The position numbers and the translations under genes are program-made. From Sporosarcina jeotgali (GTDB lineage Bacteria; Bacillota; Bacilli; Bacillales_A; Planococcaceae): a stretch of DNA of 64,000 bases. Location of the stretch: positions 2,769,001-2,833,000 of the forward strand of contig NZ_CP116341.1 in NCBI RefSeq assembly GCF_033304595.1, in the 5' to 3' direction. Of this stretch, positions 62,233-64,000 are shown piece by piece. The notes under the pieces are model-generated. The model was not told the DNA's origin, made no database searches, and saw only the letters and a list, made by a program, of their open reading frames with translations. Every line of letters begins with the position of its first letter. Position 1 is the first letter of the stretch.

Positions 62233-62895
62233 TCAGCGTTTTACCTCACAACTAGTTGGCAGAAAAACATAATTGTCTTTTTCAATTCGGTTTCCGAACG
62301 TTAATGGGACCCGTTCACTGAAAATCGGTCCATTTGCAACGACTGTATGGAATTCTCCGGACTCTCCACAACTATCGATTCCAAGAGCGTCAAGTTCATC
62401 CATCACTTCAATCGTAAATCGCTCTCCAAGGAATCGTTCCGGCATCCGATTCGTGTCGACTACAATAATATACGCTTCAAATCCTGCGGCGATGAATTCC
62501 TCAAGCAATTGTCTTCTTGGAATTAGCCATAGCGGATGCCACGCCGTCATGCCTGCCTTTTCGCACGCCTGCTGTACCCAAGTCCGATGGTCTTCTAAAT
62601 CGATATCGCCAAAGACACCGCAGTCAATACCTGCTTGCGTGCTTTCTTTCATCGCTCCGATAAACTCTTGTTCATAGGTTGCCCAGGACGCTTGCCGCTT
62701 CATGAAAGGTACACCCATGCGCTCAGCTTGTGCACGGATCACTGATTCTGGCAGGGCATGCGATCTAGAACGATCGGCCTCTTCCTCAAACATCGTCCAG
62801 ACCCGTGTGAGCTTGCCATCATTCTGTCCTGCTTTGTACACAGCCATCGCAGAGTCTTTCCCTCCGCTCCAAGAAGCTACGAATTTTTTGTTCAT
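62233..62895 (-). CDS. Dph6-like adenine nucleotide alpha hydrolase / ATP pyrophosphatase
   Basis: A 220-residue protein of the COG2102 group, related to eukaryotic and archaeal diphthine-ammonia ligase. The PP-loop is FVASWSGGKDSAMAVYKA; GVFGDIDLEDHRTWVQQACE and GESGEFHTVVANGP are the other family blocks. Bacteria lack diphthamide, so it must amidate or adenylate another substrate. Start ATG 62895 with GGGAAGTGG upstream; longer frames are unsupported. Confidence 0.85.
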   Translation of the reverse strand: MNKKFVASWSGGKDSAMAVYKAGQNDGKLTRVWTMFEEEADRSRSHALPESVIRAQAERMGVPFMKRQASWATYEQEFIGAMKESTQAGIDCGVFGDIDLEDHRTWVQQACEKAGMTAWHPLWLIPRRQLLEEFIAAGFEAYIIVVDTNRMPERFLGERFTIEVMDELDALGIDSCGESGEFHTVVANGPIFSERVPLTFGNRIEKDNYVFLPTSCEVKR

Positions 62896-62953
62896 GCGAT
62901 CCACTTCCCTTTTCATAGACTTGCAGACAGTATAGCATTTAAGAGTCGCCAAC

Positions 62954-62989
62954 AAAAAACTCCCTAGGCGCACATGGCCTCAGGGAGCT
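62954..62989 (-). terminator. Intrinsic terminator of the DinB-like gene
   Basis: On the minus strand CTCCCT(G)AGGC and GCCT(A)GGGAG pair around a seven-base loop, followed by T6. Confidence 0.85.
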
Positions 62990-63013
62990 GACTTCTAAAC
63001 TGAATTTTCCAAG

Positions 63014-63520
63014 TTAGATTGCTTTTTTTAATTGCAGCGATTCAATCGTATCGCGCAACTGTTTCAGGTGGCGCTTCTCATGCAATCCTACGAATGGGAA
63101 CCATTGACACAATGGAATTTGTCCAAAAATCGGATGCTTGAATGACTTTTTCATAAGTGATTCTTTGTTGCTGCTGTCATATACATCGAGTAAATATAAC
63201 CGGGAATTGTGTAATTCCTGCTTCATCTCGCAAAGCGTCTTAAATGTATCAGAAGGAACTGTTCGTCCTGGAGCTTCTACTTTAATAATACGGTTGGTTG
63301 AAATGGAAATCGGCTTTTTCATCGCTTTTGGGCTTTCTGGATTCTTTAATTCCTTTGCCACATTTGAAGCGATGAGCGCTTCCATGAGCGAGAGATGCTC
63401 GAGGATTTGTTTCGGTGACCAGCCGCCATTGGCAGGTTTCCGATTGAGTTCCTCATTCGTCAGTCCTTGGACTGCTTGTAAAATTTTCTTGCGTATTTTA
63501 TTATTGCCTTCAAAAACCAT
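63014..63520 (-). CDS. DinB-superfamily protein
   Basis: A 168-residue four-helix-bundle protein of the DinB/YfiT-like fold. The metal-site histidines are in ILEHLSLMEALI and FVGLHEKRHLKQL. Family members are metal-dependent enzymes or thiol transferases, mostly unassigned. Start ATG 63520, six bases after GGAGGGG. Single gene with its own terminator. Confidence 0.82.
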   Translation of the reverse strand: MVFEGNNKIRKKILQAVQGLTNEELNRKPANGGWSPKQILEHLSLMEALIASNVAKELKNPESPKAMKKPISISTNRIIKVEAPGRTVPSDTFKTLCEMKQELHNSRLYLLDVYDSSNKESLMKKSFKHPIFGQIPLCQWFPFVGLHEKRHLKQLRDTIESLQLKKAI

Positions 63521-63763
63521 GGTACCCCTCCTACGCAGTTTTCGCGTCTGCATTCTCTCTGAAATATATTTGAATCATACGCCCATATTCTTGAAAAAGA
63601 AACCCTAAATCCAACTGTCAGAATAGTAAATTCCCGTCCCTTTTACACCTCATCTGACACCGATCATAGACCACCTTTCAAAAGAATACAACCTTTATGG
63701 GTTAATCCTATTGTGAAAGGGTTTCCAGCGGTTTTTCATGCAAAAATAATGAATGGTTTTATT

Positions 63764-63799
63764 CAAAAAAACAGGCCCTCCTAGGAGAACCTGTTTTCC
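63764..63799 (-). terminator. Intrinsic terminator of the PCYCGC-type gene
   Basis: On the minus strand AACAGG(TT)CTCC and GGAG(GG)CCTGTT pair around a short TA loop, followed by T7. Confidence 0.8.
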
Positions 63800-63804
63800 T
63801 CATT

Positions 63805-64000
63805 TTATGATGGCATTGGCGTATCAGTTGGACGCGCGTACCCTGTTTTATAATCTGAATCGATTGTCGCTCGAATCTCTTTTAAAGATTTACCTTCTTG
63901 CGCCATCTTCACAGACTTGATTGCGATTTCTACACAGACGTCACAGCGCGTGCCATGGTCATCCCAGACGACAGAACCGTCTTTGCGGATTTCATCCACA
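63805..64000 (-). CDS. PCYCGC-motif (lipo)protein, 3' part only
   Basis: Sixty-four residues reach the window edge with no start of their own. GSVVWDDHGTRCDVCVEIAI and KEIRATIDSDYKTGYARPT match the C-terminal part of the PCYCGC-motif lipoproteins of Bacilli, whose missing N-terminal part carries a lipobox and the name-giving cysteines. The CDVC pair seen here is part of the conserved Cys set. The function is unknown. Confidence 0.75.
   Translation of the reverse strand, partial: VDEIRKDGSVVWDDHGTRCDVCVEIAIKSVKMAQEGKSLKEIRATIDSDYKTGYARPTDTPMPS

Noticed and set aside
62233-62895. The Dph6-like gene as a recent transfer from archaea.
   Set aside because: Such proteins are widespread in bacteria, and base composition and codon use look like those of the neighbours.

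Overview
The window reads as chromosomal DNA of a low-to-moderate GC, aerobic, pigmented member of the Bacillales, most likely Planococcaceae and probably Sporosarcina or a close relative. This is inferred from gene content: a staphyloxanthin-type crtNMPQO carotenoid cluster, a seven-gene Mrp antiporter operon, an NsrR/Hmp pair, a yclNOPQ-like siderophore importer, Bacillus-type CvfB, MntR, YpuA, YerD and YngI relatives, strong AGGAGG ribosome binding sites, and frequent TTG starts. There is no rRNA, tRNA, CRISPR array or prophage. The only mobile element is one IS1182-family insertion.

Layout. 1-6.6 kb: GNAT acetyltransferases, a YpuA-like secreted protein, CvfB, MntR, a small membrane protein behind a sigma-B-like promoter, and a cadCA metal-efflux operon whose promoter lies between two CadC-type operators. 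6.66-7.44 kb: a non-coding tract holding a duplicated ~300-bp cassette, each copy ending in eight 20-bp repeats. 7.4-9.8 kb: a membrane-anchored penicillin-acylase-family enzyme. 9.9-10.34 kb: a strict 20-bp repeat array of 21 units, lying between the mrp operon and its apparent terminator. 10.3-16.2 kb: mrpABCDEFG with a structured 5' leader, divergent from a KdpD-type universal stress protein. 17-28 kb: murB, a Rieske-type oxidoreductase, ppaC, nsrR/hmp, an APC-like transporter with a 51-residue membrane peptide, a PfpI-family protein, two DNA repair glycosylases and an ABC exporter. 28-34.8 kb: a MerR/B12-type regulator divergent from crtN-crtM-crtP-crtQ-crtO. 34.8-45 kb: NiaP, a FapA protein, the Fur-type-controlled siderophore importer, a lipoprotein and an ABC exporter. 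45.1-47 kb: the IS, abutting the 3' end of hflX. 47-64 kb: housekeeping and transport genes (hflX, putP, deaminase, YngI, YerD, nitroreductase, tcyP, MFS exporter, Dph6-like, DinB), with a third repeat array of 21-bp period at 57.03-57.43 kb.

The genes form several self-contained circuits: metal efflux (CadC/CadA), NO sensing and detoxification (NsrR/Hmp), iron uptake behind paired Fur-type boxes, pigment synthesis behind a divergent MerR/B12-type regulator with matching inverted repeats, and Na+/H+ exchange with a candidate attenuator leader. The signal least explained by known families is the set of helically phased GAGCG/GATCA arrays, which occur three times, always in intergenic DNA. I do not recognise them as a described element.
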